This document shows, piece by piece, positions 38,672 through 47,466 of a stretch of DNA of 64,000 nt (positions within the stretch are counted from its first letter, which is position 1; each line of letters opens with the position of its first letter). This DNA is from Microcella pacifica. Its GTDB lineage: Bacteria > Actinomycetota > Actinomycetes > Actinomycetales > Microbacteriaceae. Under the pieces are notes generated by a model that saw only the letters and a program-made list of their open reading frames with translations, was not told the DNA's origin and searched no databases. The stretch spans positions 70,422 through 134,421 of the forward strand of contig NZ_VIKT02000006.1 in NCBI RefSeq assembly GCF_009371975.2, read 5' to 3'. Position numbers and translations under genes: made by a program.

Positions 38672-39361
38672 ATGGGCAGATACGTGGTTGCCGAGACCGA
38701 GAGCGCAGTGCGCGTCGCCGTCGTCGACGACCACGAATCGGTGCGCCTCGGGCTGCAGGCGGCGTTCACGAATGCAGGCTTCGACTTCGTGCTCTCGGCG
38801 GCGACCGTTCCCGAGTTCGTCGAGAACCTCGACGGTCGCGAGGTCGACGTGGTCGTCCTCGACCTCTCCCTCGGCGACGGCTCGAGCGTGACCGACAACG
38901 TCAAGTCGGTGCAGGCCACCGGCTCGGCCGTGCTCGTGCACTCCATCGCCGATCGCGTCGCGAGCGTGCGCGAGGCGCTCGCCGCGGGTGCGGCCGGCGT
39001 GATCCCCAAGTCGTCGGCGACCCGCGCGGTCATCGCCGCGGCGGAGACGGTCGCGCGCGGCGAAGTGCTCAACAACCTCGAGTGGGCGAGCGCGATCGAT
39101 GCCGACCGCGACTTCGCGAAGGCGCAGCTCGGGCGGCGCGAGCGCGAGATCCTGCACCTCTACGCCTCCGGGCTGCCGCTCAAGCTCGCCGCCCAGCAGC
39201 TCGGTATCGGCTACTCGACGGCTCGCGAGTACCTCGACCGTATTCGGGCGAAGTACGTCGAGGTCGGCCGTCCGGCGCCGACGAAGGTCGACCTGCTGCG
39301 CCGCGCGGTGGAGGACGGCATTCTGCCGGGCCTCGACCCGGACGGTGATGAGTCGGCCTGA
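38672..39361 (+). CDS. LuxR/NarL-family response regulator
   Basis: 229 residues. The receiver domain (14-135) has the acidic pair VVDDHE at 18-22, the phospho-acceptor Asp64 in VVVLDLSLGDG and the conserved lysine in GVIPKSSA near 112. The C-terminal helix-turn-helix (about 150-215) reads LGRREREILHLYASGLPLKLAAQQLGIGYSTAREYLDRI in outline, the LuxR type. An alternative start ATG or GTG a few codons downstream is possible. The last 14 nt overlap the kinase gene. Forms the output of the three-gene module; its targets are unknown. Confidence 0.9.
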   Translation: MGRYVVAETESAVRVAVVDDHESVRLGLQAAFTNAGFDFVLSAATVPEFVENLDGREVDVVVLDLSLGDGSSVTDNVKSVQATGSAVLVHSIADRVASVREALAAGAAGVIPKSSATRAVIAAAETVARGEVLNNLEWASAIDADRDFAKAQLGRREREILHLYASGLPLKLAAQQLGIGYSTAREYLDRIRAKYVEVGRPAPTKVDLLRRAVEDGILPGLDPDGDESA

Positions 39362-40631
39362 GGTCGCTGCCCCGACCGCGCTGAGCGTGTCGAAGCAGCC
39401 GCGCAACCCGATCAGTCGCAAGCGCGTCGACACCGTCATCTCGCGATCGGTGGCCTGGTTCGGCATCGTGTTCGGCCTGCAGGCCGTGCCGACCCTGCTC
39501 GGCCAGTACTCGCTGGGCCAGCCCCTCTGGTCGGCGATCACGGTCTCCTTGCTGTTCGGCTCCCTCGTCTTCTCGCTCCTGTGCACGACCCTGAAGCGGT
39601 TCGTGGTCGGAGCGAACCGCATCGTCGCGGGCGTGTACGTCGTCGCCCTGCTCACCTGGCCCTTCTTCCTCGCCGACCCGGAGGTCGCGCAGCGCGGCGA
39701 CCACTGGCTGTACCAGCTGACGACGGTGGCGACCGCCGCGGCGGCGATCGGGTTCACGGTCCGCGGCGCCACGATCTACCTGTTCATCGTGCCGACGATC
39801 TACGGTGTGATCCGCGCGCTGCCGGAGGGCGGCGGCGGGCCGTGGCAGCTCGGGCTCTTCAACGCGGTCTACGCGATCATCCTCGGTGGGGCCGTGCTCG
39901 TGCTCGTGACGATGCTGCGCGCGGCGGCGAGCTCGGTCGACGACGCGCAGGGCATGGCCCTCGACCGCTACTCGCGGGCCGTGCGCCAGCACGCGACGGA
40001 GGTGGAGCGCGTGCAGGTCGACTCGATCGTGCATGACAGCGTGCTCACGACCCTGCTCTCGGCGGCTCGGGCCGAGGGGCCGCAGGAGAAGAGGCTCGCG
40101 AGCGCCATGGCCTCCAACGCGATGCGCCACCTGCGCGAGGCCGCGCTCGTGACACCCGACGACGGCAGCACGGTGCGATTCCGGTCGCTGTGCGATCGCA
40201 TCGTCGAGGCTGCGCGCGGCATGCAGTCTCCGTTCTCGATCCGGATGCGCTCCATCGACACGCGCATCATCCCCGCTGCGCAGGCGGAGGCCCTGTACTC
40301 GGCCGCCGTGCAGGCGATGGTCAACAGCGTGCAGCACGCCGGCGGGCCGGAGGTGAAGCGCTGGGTGCGCATCAGCGGCGCAGAGGGCGGCATGATCGAG
40401 ATCGAGATCGGCGACTCGGGTGCCGGGTTCGACCCCTCGGCGGTCGCCGAGGGTCGTCTGGGCGTGCAGCGCTCGATCCTGGCCCGCACGATCAACGCCG
40501 GCGGTCACGCGCAGTTGGAGTCCGCACCGGGCAAGGGCACCACGATCCTGCTGACCTGGCCGGTGCTCGTGCCGACCGAGGACGCGACGGCAGATCTCGA
40601 GGGCGATCTGCGCGAGGAGGTCGATCGATGA
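39348..40631 (+). CDS. Membrane sensor histidine kinase (HisKA_3-like)
   Basis: 427 residues. About six membrane segments at 35-190 form the sensor, without an evident extracellular domain. The dimerisation helix carries the candidate phospho-histidine His229 in SIVHDSVLTTLLSAA, then the HATPase domain with N box QAMVNSVQHAGG (Asn326), G1 box GDSGAGFDPS near 355 and G2 box SAPGKGTTI near 400. It overlaps the regulator gene by 14 nt and the next gene by 4 nt. Signal unknown. Confidence 0.88.
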   Translation: MSRPEVAAPTALSVSKQPRNPISRKRVDTVISRSVAWFGIVFGLQAVPTLLGQYSLGQPLWSAITVSLLFGSLVFSLLCTTLKRFVVGANRIVAGVYVVALLTWPFFLADPEVAQRGDHWLYQLTTVATAAAAIGFTVRGATIYLFIVPTIYGVIRALPEGGGGPWQLGLFNAVYAIILGGAVLVLVTMLRAAASSVDDAQGMALDRYSRAVRQHATEVERVQVDSIVHDSVLTTLLSAARAEGPQEKRLASAMASNAMRHLREAALVTPDDGSTVRFRSLCDRIVEAARGMQSPFSIRMRSIDTRIIPAAQAEALYSAAVQAMVNSVQHAGGPEVKRWVRISGAEGGMIEIEIGDSGAGFDPSAVAEGRLGVQRSILARTINAGGHAQLESAPGKGTTILLTWPVLVPTEDATADLEGDLREEVDR

Positions 40632-41767
40632 GAATCGGCGTGCCCCGGGCCCTCGTCGTCACGATGGCGGCGCTCTTCTCGGGCTACATCATCGTGCTGG
40701 GCCTCTACGCGATCGACATCCCCGCGAATCCGCTGCCGGTCATGATCGCGATGATCCTGTACGCGCTCATGTCGACGGTGAGCCTCCTGCCCTCGGGTCC
40801 CTCGCGCATGCCGCACTGGATGGCCGCGAGCAACGTCCTCGTCTGCGTCCTCATGACGCTGCTCGTCACGCCGCAGCTCGACCCGGCTCGCGAGGGCGGG
40901 CTCGGCTACTCGACCTGGTACGTGGCGGCGATCGGCACGCTCATGACGATCACGTCGACGCGCCGGCGCCACAGCTACGCCTGGGCGGGCATCGTGGCGC
41001 TCGTCGTGCAGACGGTGATCTGGGGCGGCGGAATGGGGGGCGTCGTGCTCCTGCTCGGCACGGGCGCCATCGGCAGCGTGTCGTGGGTCGCCGTGTCGCA
41101 CATCCTCTCGGTCGCGATGCTCAAGGCGTCGCGCGATGCTGCTCGGTTCGCACAGGCCGAGCGCGAGGCGACCGATTGGCAGGCGGCGCAGGAGGCCCAC
41201 CTGTACGAGCGGCAGTTCCGGCTGGGCCAGACGGGCACGATGGCCGCGCCCATGCTGCGCATCATCGAGTCGACGGGTGGCGAGCTGACCGACGAGCAGC
41301 GTCAGGAGTGCCTCAACCTCGAGGGCGCCATCCGTGACGAGATCCGCGGTCGCAGCCTGCTCAACGATGCGATGCGCCACGAGGTCATGGCGGCGCGGCG
41401 GCGCGGTGTGGCGGTCACGCTCTTCGATGAGGGCGGACTCGACGACCTTGACGATCGCTCTCGGGATGCCGTGCTCAACACTCTCGCCGAAGCACTGCGC
41501 ACGACGAGCGCGCAGCGGGTCATCGCGCGCACGGCTCCCGCCGAGTCCGATATCGCGGTGACGGTGGTCGGGTTGAGCCCCGTGCCGGAGCTCGCAGGGT
41601 TGGCCACCGCCGCCGACCGGTACGGCAGTCACGGCTACGACGACGCGGGCTCGGGGTACGAGGACGACGAAGACGACGAAGAGGTCGCGCTCTGGCTCGA
41701 GATTCCGCGGTCTCTCTCGGCGGCGCCGGTCTCGGTGCCATCCTCGGCGCCGACGTCCGCCCCGTAG
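40628..41767 (+). CDS. Membrane protein resembling a histidine kinase without catalytic motifs
   Basis: 379 residues. Five or so membrane segments (10-165) are followed by a coiled helix (SRDAARFAQAEREATDWQ near 175) and a cytoplasmic domain. That domain follows the outline of a kinase: a helix GQTGTMAAPMLRII where the histidine would be, then LLNDAMRHEVMAARRRGVAVTLFDEGG, like the ATPase-side helices of actinobacterial kinases. But there is no phospho-histidine in the helix and no DXGXG boxes. The acidic segment GYEDDEDDEE (about 345) and a Ser/Pro tail end it. ATGA overlap with the kinase gene suggests a partner or modulator of it. Confidence 0.75.
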   Translation: MRIGVPRALVVTMAALFSGYIIVLGLYAIDIPANPLPVMIAMILYALMSTVSLLPSGPSRMPHWMAASNVLVCVLMTLLVTPQLDPAREGGLGYSTWYVAAIGTLMTITSTRRRHSYAWAGIVALVVQTVIWGGGMGGVVLLLGTGAIGSVSWVAVSHILSVAMLKASRDAARFAQAEREATDWQAAQEAHLYERQFRLGQTGTMAAPMLRIIESTGGELTDEQRQECLNLEGAIRDEIRGRSLLNDAMRHEVMAARRRGVAVTLFDEGGLDDLDDRSRDAVLNTLAEALRTTSAQRVIARTAPAESDIAVTVVGLSPVPELAGLATAADRYGSHGYDDAGSGYEDDEDDEEVALWLEIPRSLSAAPVSVPSSAPTSAP

Positions 41768-41851
41768 CGCGCTCACGCCGACCGGCGTCGATGCGGGGCG
41801 TGGTTCACAGCGCCTTCGTGCGCTGACGCCGCACGCGGGCCCGTTAACGAT

Positions 41852-41884
41852 CGAAGGGCCGGAGTACCCAACTCCGGCCCTTCG
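41852..41884 (+). terminator. Strong hairpin terminator after the signalling operon
   Basis: CGAAGGGCCGGAGT (41852-41865) pairs perfectly with ACTCCGGCCCTTCG (41871-41884): a 14-bp stem and a 5-nt loop. It lies about 85 nt after the last stop. No T-run follows. Confidence 0.85.
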
Positions 41885-42244
41885 CTACGTATCGAGTTAG
41901 ATCGACAACCCGAATGTCAACCTAACTCGCCCCCCAATCTCTCGCCGCTTACCCGAGCGGCGTGTGATGGGCGGTGTGCTCCATGAGCGACACCTAGCAA
42001 TAAGTACTCTGCCACTCCTCCTGCCGGAGGACAGTCGTCACTTTGGGGGACACCTAGGGGACAATTTCGCAAGAACGGGGGACAAGAACCCCGGAAAACG
42101 GGGGTAGTACGAGGGGTATGTCCGTGAGAACGGGGGACAAACCCCTCGTTCGGGGGGGGGTCAGAGCACCGTGCTCAGGGCTCAGGGCTCAGGGCGCGGG
42201 ACACAGGGTACGGGGTTCAGGGTGTCGGGCGCACGGTGCGGGGC
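41885..42244. repeat. Gene-free, repeat-rich gap (possible mobile-element scar)
   Basis: About 360 nt with no credible gene. It holds an inverted repeat CGAGTTAG/CTAACTCG (41893-41900, 41922-41929), two small hairpins (41943-41962 and 42016-42031), a 9-bp direct repeat GACACCTAG (41989 and 42049), a 14-bp direct repeat AGAACGGGGGACAA (42072 and 42127), further GGGGACA copies at 42046 and 42056, and the 7-bp tandem GCTCAGG x3 (42173-42193). Repeated GGGGACA blocks recall the end repeats of some insertion sequences, but no transposase or clear terminal pair is present. Confidence 0.6.
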
Positions 42245-42502
42245 TCAGCCGCGCATGCGGCGCGAGGCCGCCCAGGCGCCGGGCCCGGGGGCGAGCGGCT
42301 GGCGCAGGGCGTGCGCGCGCGACGACCACTGGTCGATGGGCGGCTCCACGCGTTCCACTCCGCGCTCGTGCTGCTCGGCGAGCACGGCGCTGATCACGGC
42401 GTGGGCGGCGGCGAGCTCGACCTCGGTCGGGCTACCCGTGAGGACCGTGACGCGGGGCGCCGTCTCGCTCTCGGCCGAGACCGCTGACTCGTCGCCGGTC
42501 AC
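42245..42502 (-). CDS. accE: Acyl-CoA carboxylase epsilon subunit
   Basis: 85 residues, the small actinobacterial carboxylase subunit. [24 protein letters not shown] and the Trp-containing C-terminus ([13 protein letters not shown], then AWAASR) match the AccE/PccE family, in which the C-terminal half binds the beta subunit. GTG 42502 overlaps the beta-chain stop by 4 nt. It stimulates the acyl-CoA carboxylase holoenzyme. Confidence 0.9.
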   Translation of the reverse strand: MTGDESAVSAESETAPRVTVLTGSPTEVELAAAHAVISAVLAEQHERGVERVEPPIDQWSSRAHALRQPLAPGPGAWAASRRMRG

Positions 42503-44103
42503 AGCGGGATGTTCCCGTGCTTCTTCGCCGGCAGGCTCGCGCGCTTCGTCTTGAGAGCCCGCAGCGCCTTGATGATCGACACGCGAGTGGCGGCAGGCTC
42601 GATGATGCCATCCAACTCACCGCGCTCGGCGGCGAGGAACGGGCTCGCCACGTCGTACGTGTACTCGTTCGCGAGCCGTGCGCGCACGGCCGCGACATCC
42701 TCACCGGCTGCTTCGGCCGCCTTGATCTCGTTGCGGTACAGGATGTTCACCGCGCCCTGCCCGCCCATGACGGCGATCTCGGCGGTGGGCCAGGCGAGGT
42801 TCATGTCGGCTCCGAGCTGCTTGGAGCCCATGACGATGTAGGCGCCGCCATAGGCCTTGCGGGTGATGACGGTGATGAGCGGCACGGTGGCCTCGGCGTA
42901 GGCGTAGAGCAGCTTTGCGCCGCGGCGGATGACGCCCTGCCACTCCTGATCGGTGCCGGGCAGGTATCCGGGCACGTCGACGAGGGTGAGCACGGGAATC
43001 GAGAAGGCGTCGCAGAAGCGCACGAAGCGGCTGGCCTTCTCGCCCGCGTCGATGTTGAGCGTGCCCGCCATCGCGTTGGGCTGGTTGGCGATGACCCCGA
43101 CGCTGCGGCCCTCCACGCGAGCGAAGCCCACGACGATGTTGGGGGCGAAGAGGGGCTGCACCTCGAGGAAGGAGCCGTCGTCGACGACGTGGTCGATGAT
43201 GTCGACGACGTCGTACGGCTGGTTGGGGCTGTCGGGCACCATCGTGTTGAGCCGGCGATCGGCGTCGGTGATCTCGAGCTCGGCCGAGGATTCGTACTGC
43301 GGCAGCTCGGCGAGGTTGTTGTCGGGCAGGTAGCTCAGCAGGGCCCGTGCGTAGTCGAAGGCGTCGCTCTCGTCGCTCGCGAGGTAGTGCGAGACGCCGG
43401 AGGTGCGGTTGTGGGTGAGCGCGCCGCCCAGCTCCTCCATGCCGACGTCCTCGCCCGTGACGGTCTTGATGACGTCGGGGCCGGTGACGAACATCTGGCT
43501 CGTCTTGTCGACCATGATGACGAAGTCGGTGAGAGCGGGGGAGTACACGGCGCCGCCCGCGGCGGGCCCGCAGATGATCGAGATCTGCGGGATCACGCCG
43601 CTCGCCGCCGTGTTGCGGCGGAAGATCTCGCCGTACTTGCCGAGCGCGACGACGCCCTCCTGGATGCGCGCTCCGCCCGAGTCGAGAATGCCGATGATGG
43701 GCACGCCCGTCTTGAGGGCGAGCTCCATGACCTTGATGATCTTCTCGCCCGCGACTTCGCCGAGCGAGCCGCCGAAGATCGTGAAGTCCTGGCTGTAGAC
43801 GGCCACCTGGCGACCGTGGATCGTGCCGGTGCCCGTGACGACCGCATCGCCGTACGGTCGCTTGGCGCCCATGCCGAAGGCGTGCGTGCGGTGCCGCACG
43901 AACTCGTCGAGCTCGACGAAGCTGCCGTGGTCGAGAAGCGTGTCGATGCGCTCGCGGGCGGTCATCTTGCCCTTGGCGTGCTGCTTCTCGATCGCGGCCT
44001 CGCCGCTCGCGGTCACGGCCTCGTGGTAACGCACCTTGAGGTCGGCGATCTTGCCGGCCGTCGTCGACAGGTCGGGGGCGGGGGCGGGGGCAGAGTCGGT
44101 CAC
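42499..44103 (-). CDS. accD5: Acyl-CoA carboxylase beta chain (carboxyltransferase; propionyl/acetyl-CoA)
   Basis: 534 residues, the standard length of PccB/AccD5. The N-terminal crotonase-like half has [19 protein letters not shown] near 50 and [18 protein letters not shown] near 130 (oxyanion loop); the C-terminal half has [29 protein letters not shown] near 380 and the second glycine-rich loop [14 protein letters not shown] near 425. It transfers CO2 from biotin to acetyl- or propionyl-CoA. It works with the alpha chain at 34636 and the epsilon subunit encoded next. The symbol follows the mycobacterial order; substrate preference is not proven. Confidence 0.94.
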   Translation of the reverse strand: MTDSAPAPAPDLSTTAGKIADLKVRYHEAVTASGEAAIEKQHAKGKMTARERIDTLLDHGSFVELDEFVRHRTHAFGMGAKRPYGDAVVTGTGTIHGRQVAVYSQDFTIFGGSLGEVAGEKIIKVMELALKTGVPIIGILDSGGARIQEGVVALGKYGEIFRRNTAASGVIPQISIICGPAAGGAVYSPALTDFVIMVDKTSQMFVTGPDVIKTVTGEDVGMEELGGALTHNRTSGVSHYLASDESDAFDYARALLSYLPDNNLAELPQYESSAELEITDADRRLNTMVPDSPNQPYDVVDIIDHVVDDGSFLEVQPLFAPNIVVGFARVEGRSVGVIANQPNAMAGTLNIDAGEKASRFVRFCDAFSIPVLTLVDVPGYLPGTDQEWQGVIRRGAKLLYAYAEATVPLITVITRKAYGGAYIVMGSKQLGADMNLAWPTAEIAVMGGQGAVNILYRNEIKAAEAAGEDVAAVRARLANEYTYDVASPFLAAERGELDGIIEPAATRVSIIKALRALKTKRASLPAKKHGNIPL

Positions 44104-44229
44104 GATGTCAGCCTATCGACCAGAGGGAGGCGGGAAGGCTTGGCGATATGCCACAAGAATGCGGGGATGCGCTGTCGTGCGTGCATGAGAGGCACCCGAC
44201 GGCGGCGCGCCGGCCGAGAGTGCGAGCGA

Positions 44230-46506
44230 CTACTGCAGGAGCCCCGCCGCTTGCAGCCGCTCGTCGACGGCCGCCGTGAGGGTCGCCCCATAGGTCGCCG
44301 TGAAATGGTCGGCGTCGCGGTAGACGAGCGCACCGCCGATGACCGTCGGGCACACGGTCGGCGTGCAGAACGCGTCGCGCAGGTCGAGGATCACCGCGTC
44401 GAGCTCCCGCCCGGCCTCGACCGCCAGGTCGCTGAAGTCCAGTGCGCTCGCGCGCGCGGGCGAGCACGGTAGCGGATTCTCGGGTCGAGCGAGCTGGCAC
44501 CGCTCGCCGTCGTCGCCGAGAAGAGGCGGCTCGGCGAGCACGACGAGCCGGGAGCCGCGATCGATGAGAGGGCGCCATGCCTCGATGAAGCCGTCGACGC
44601 CCGCCTCGGCGGACTCCTCGCCGTCGGCGTCGCGGTAGGTGGCCCCCGTGGAGGCGGCCGTGAGGACGAGGTCGGGGGCATCGCCCTCGGCGAGCCGCGC
44701 GGAGACGCCATCGACCCAGCGCAGGCACGCCTCGGTGCGGGCCCTGTTCTGGGCGCTGCCGCGGTCGGCCGTCGAGAAGGCGCAGGCGCCGCGGAAGTAG
44801 ACGGTGAGGCGCCAGCCCTCGCGCTCGGCGATCGGCTCGAGAGCCGGAAACCAGACGGCGGAGTGCGAGTCGCCGACGAGCACGACGGGGCGCCCGTCGA
44901 CCGGCCCGAAGGCGCAGTCGAGCACCTCGTCGCTGTCGAGACTCGTGCGGCAGTCGGAGGAGTAGATGATCGCGCGATCCCCGGAGGCGGCTTCGACCGT
45001 CGGGGTGAACCCCGTGGCCTCGAGCACACCGTCGCACGCGGGGTTCGTGAGGGCGGGTGCACCGAAGCACTCCGCGGGGCTAAGGGGCGCCTCGGCCGAC
45101 GGGTCGGGCGCAGCGGGGTCCTGTGACGGCGGGAACCCGAGGCCACGCGTGACCTCGGCCGCATCCCCCGCACCTGCCGCGCGCGCCTGCGCCGTCTGAG
45201 CGCCGCCCCAGAGGGCGCCGGCGACGAGCAGGCTCGCGAGACCCCCGATGCCGATCACCCGCAGCGACGGCGCCCGCGATGCGGCACCGAACCGCACGGG
45301 GTTCTCGATCCAGCGCGTGCTGAGCCACGCGAGCACGAGCGTGGCCGCAACGATGGCCACCTTCTCGAGCGCCGTCAACGGATGCAGCGTCACCCAGGGC
45401 AGCAGCACGATGAGCGGCCAGTGCCACAGGTAGGCGGCGTAGGAGACACCGCCGACCCACTGCACGGGGCGCCATGCGGCGAGCCACGCGATGCCCCGAG
45501 GCTGCAAGGGTGTGCCGGCCGCGATGATGAGGAGGGTGCCCGCAACGACGGGCAGGGCGCCGACGCCGGGGAAGGGAGTCTCGGGGCCGTACAGCAGGGT
45601 GCTCGCGCCGAGGAGGATCCAACCGGCCCAGCGCGCCGCCGACCGTGCTCGCCCCGCGTTCTCTGCCTGCTCTGCCTGCTGCCGTGCCTGCCCGTCGAGC
45701 GGGGAAGCATGTCCCACTCGACCTGGCCCCCGGCGGGTGAGCAGCGCGAGCACCCCGCCGGCGGCGAACTCCCAGACGCGGCCACCCGTGCCGAGGAAGG
45801 CGTCGGGCTGCCCCGTGGCGACGGCGAGCGTCGACAGGGCGATGCTGAGCGCGAGCGCTCCAATCACGATGCTGAGCACCACGCCGCGGCGCAGACGCAG
45901 CTCTCGTTGCGCGTCCGGCTGCGCGGGCTGAGTTGGCCGAGCGGTCTGGGCGCGTCTTCGGGCGACCGCGGAGACGAGCAGCACGGTGGCGAGCAGCAGG
46001 AGGGGCGCGGCCACGTAGAGCTGCTCCTCGATGCTGAGCGACCAGAAGTGCTGCCCGGGCGCGACGGCCTGACCAGCCTGCAGGTAGTCGGCCTCCTGCG
46101 CGAGGAGCGCCCAGTTGCCGAGGGCCACGGCGCTCGCCGCGAGCTGGGCGAGCTGCTCGTCCTGCAGGCTGAGGGGCACGACGGCCACGACGGCGGCGCC
46201 CGTGCACCCGAGCACGAGCAGCGCCGCAGGAGCCAGCCTCCGCATGCGCCGAGCCCAGAAGTCGGCCAGGTCGAGTCGACCGGTGGAGATGAGCCGATGC
46301 CCCAGGTGCCCGAGGATCAGGTACCCCGAGACGACGAAGAACACGTCGACGCCGATGTACCCGCCCGGCATGCGCGCCGGCCAGGCGTGGTACAGGATGA
46401 CCGCGACGACCGCGAAGGCTCGCAGGGCCTGGATCTCGGGCCGCCAGCGGCGCGCGCGCTGTGCCGGGGCGTCGACGGTCAGCGGTGTCGACGCGGGAGC
46501 AGCCAT
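44230..46506 (-). CDS. Acyltransferase 3 with SGNH domain (OafA type)
   Basis: 758 residues. The membrane acyltransferase part (20-425) begins RPEIQALRAFAVVAVILYHAW with the catalytic-type His, has FFVVSGYLI near 57, FWSLSIEEQLY near 165 and about ten or eleven segments. The C-terminal extracytoplasmic SGNH domain (about 450-758) has block I GDSHS near 550 and the catalytic DADHF near 735; Cys residues around 475-530 may form disulfides. Such proteins O-acetylate cell-surface polysaccharide or peptidoglycan. The ATG at 46506 is the only sensible start. Monocistronic, near other cell-envelope genes. Confidence 0.9.
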   Translation of the reverse strand: MAAPASTPLTVDAPAQRARRWRPEIQALRAFAVVAVILYHAWPARMPGGYIGVDVFFVVSGYLILGHLGHRLISTGRLDLADFWARRMRRLAPAALLVLGCTGAAVVAVVPLSLQDEQLAQLAASAVALGNWALLAQEADYLQAGQAVAPGQHFWSLSIEEQLYVAAPLLLLATVLLVSAVARRRAQTARPTQPAQPDAQRELRLRRGVVLSIVIGALALSIALSTLAVATGQPDAFLGTGGRVWEFAAGGVLALLTRRGPGRVGHASPLDGQARQQAEQAENAGRARSAARWAGWILLGASTLLYGPETPFPGVGALPVVAGTLLIIAAGTPLQPRGIAWLAAWRPVQWVGGVSYAAYLWHWPLIVLLPWVTLHPLTALEKVAIVAATLVLAWLSTRWIENPVRFGAASRAPSLRVIGIGGLASLLVAGALWGGAQTAQARAAGAGDAAEVTRGLGFPPSQDPAAPDPSAEAPLSPAECFGAPALTNPACDGVLEATGFTPTVEAASGDRAIIYSSDCRTSLDSDEVLDCAFGPVDGRPVVLVGDSHSAVWFPALEPIAEREGWRLTVYFRGACAFSTADRGSAQNRARTEACLRWVDGVSARLAEGDAPDLVLTAASTGATYRDADGEESAEAGVDGFIEAWRPLIDRGSRLVVLAEPPLLGDDGERCQLARPENPLPCSPARASALDFSDLAVEAGRELDAVILDLRDAFCTPTVCPTVIGGALVYRDADHFTATYGATLTAAVDERLQAAGLLQ

Positions 46507-46548
46507 GGTGCTTTCGAGGATACGGCCGCGCGGCCCCGCTGCTTCGCG

Positions 46549-47466
46549 CTAGGCGGAGGCCGCGATCGTCGAGACCCCGAGGAAGACCATGGCGACGCCC
46601 GCGATCTGGATGCGTAGCAGACGCTCCCCGAGCAGCTTCCAGCCGAGCAGCACCGTGACGACCGGGTACAGCGACGCGAGCACCGCGACGACACTCAGCG
46701 CGCCGTCCAGACTCGCGAGCGCGAAGGAGAGCTGGGCCGCGTAGCCGAGCACGCCGATCGCCGCCATGCCGACCCAGTCGCGCGCGCGGATGGGCACCGG
46801 CAGCAGGGCGGGGCTCGCCGTCTGCCCCGCGTGCAGGCGGGCCGCCGCACCGCGCAGGCGGATGTGCACCCAGATGGAGAACCCGACGAGGTAGAGGCCG
46901 AGCACGACGAGCATGTTGACGACGAGCGTCGTGCTGACGCCCTGCACGCTGCCGTAGGCGACCGACACGTTGGCGAGGCCGAAGCCGAACGCCGAGAGCA
47001 CGGCGAACACGACGGAGAGAAGACGATTGCGGCGGCCCTCCAGCGCTCCGGCGCGCACCTCCGGCCCCGAGGCCAGCACCGTGCCGACGACGGCGACGGC
47101 GAGGCCGATGCCGAGCAGCCACGACACCGGGTCCCCGCCGGCGAGACCCACGATGACCGGAACGGCCACGCTGAGCGACGTGATGGGCGCGACGACGCCC
47201 ATCGTGCCGATCGCGAGGCCGCGGAACAGGCACGAGACGCCGACCGCGGTCGCGGCGCCGCCGATGACGCCCCACAGAATGGCGTCGGAGGCGTTCGGGT
47301 CGAAGGGCTCGACGATCAGGCGCGTGCTCAGCGCGATCGCAGCGACGACCTGCGAGACGAGCAGAACGACCATGAGCGGGATGCGCCGCGACAGCACGCC
47401 GCCGAGAAAGTCGCTCACGCCGAGGAAGCCGCTCGCGAGCAGCGCGAGCAAGGTGAGCCCGCTCAT
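46549..47466 (-). CDS. EamA/DMT-family permease
   Basis: 305 residues with ten membrane helices in two repeated halves, the layout of the drug/metabolite transporter superfamily. The first half has GVVAPITSLSVAVPVIVGL near 95 and the second has DGALSVVAVLASLYPVVTVLLGW near 255, the paired EamA motif. Its ATG overlaps the stop of the ECF ATPase gene by 4 nt, so it is the last cistron of the ECF operon. It may export a breakdown product such as a free base; that is inference. Confidence 0.88.
   Translation of the reverse strand: MSGLTLLALLASGFLGVSDFLGGVLSRRIPLMVVLLVSQVVAAIALSTRLIVEPFDPNASDAILWGVIGGAATAVGVSCLFRGLAIGTMGVVAPITSLSVAVPVIVGLAGGDPVSWLLGIGLAVAVVGTVLASGPEVRAGALEGRRNRLLSVVFAVLSAFGFGLANVSVAYGSVQGVSTTLVVNMLVVLGLYLVGFSIWVHIRLRGAAARLHAGQTASPALLPVPIRARDWVGMAAIGVLGYAAQLSFALASLDGALSVVAVLASLYPVVTVLLGWKLLGERLLRIQIAGVAMVFLGVSTIAASA

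Noticed and set aside
41885-42244. tRNA or CRISPR in the gap
   Set aside because: No cloverleaf TPsiC/anticodon pattern and no regularly spaced repeats with unique spacers.
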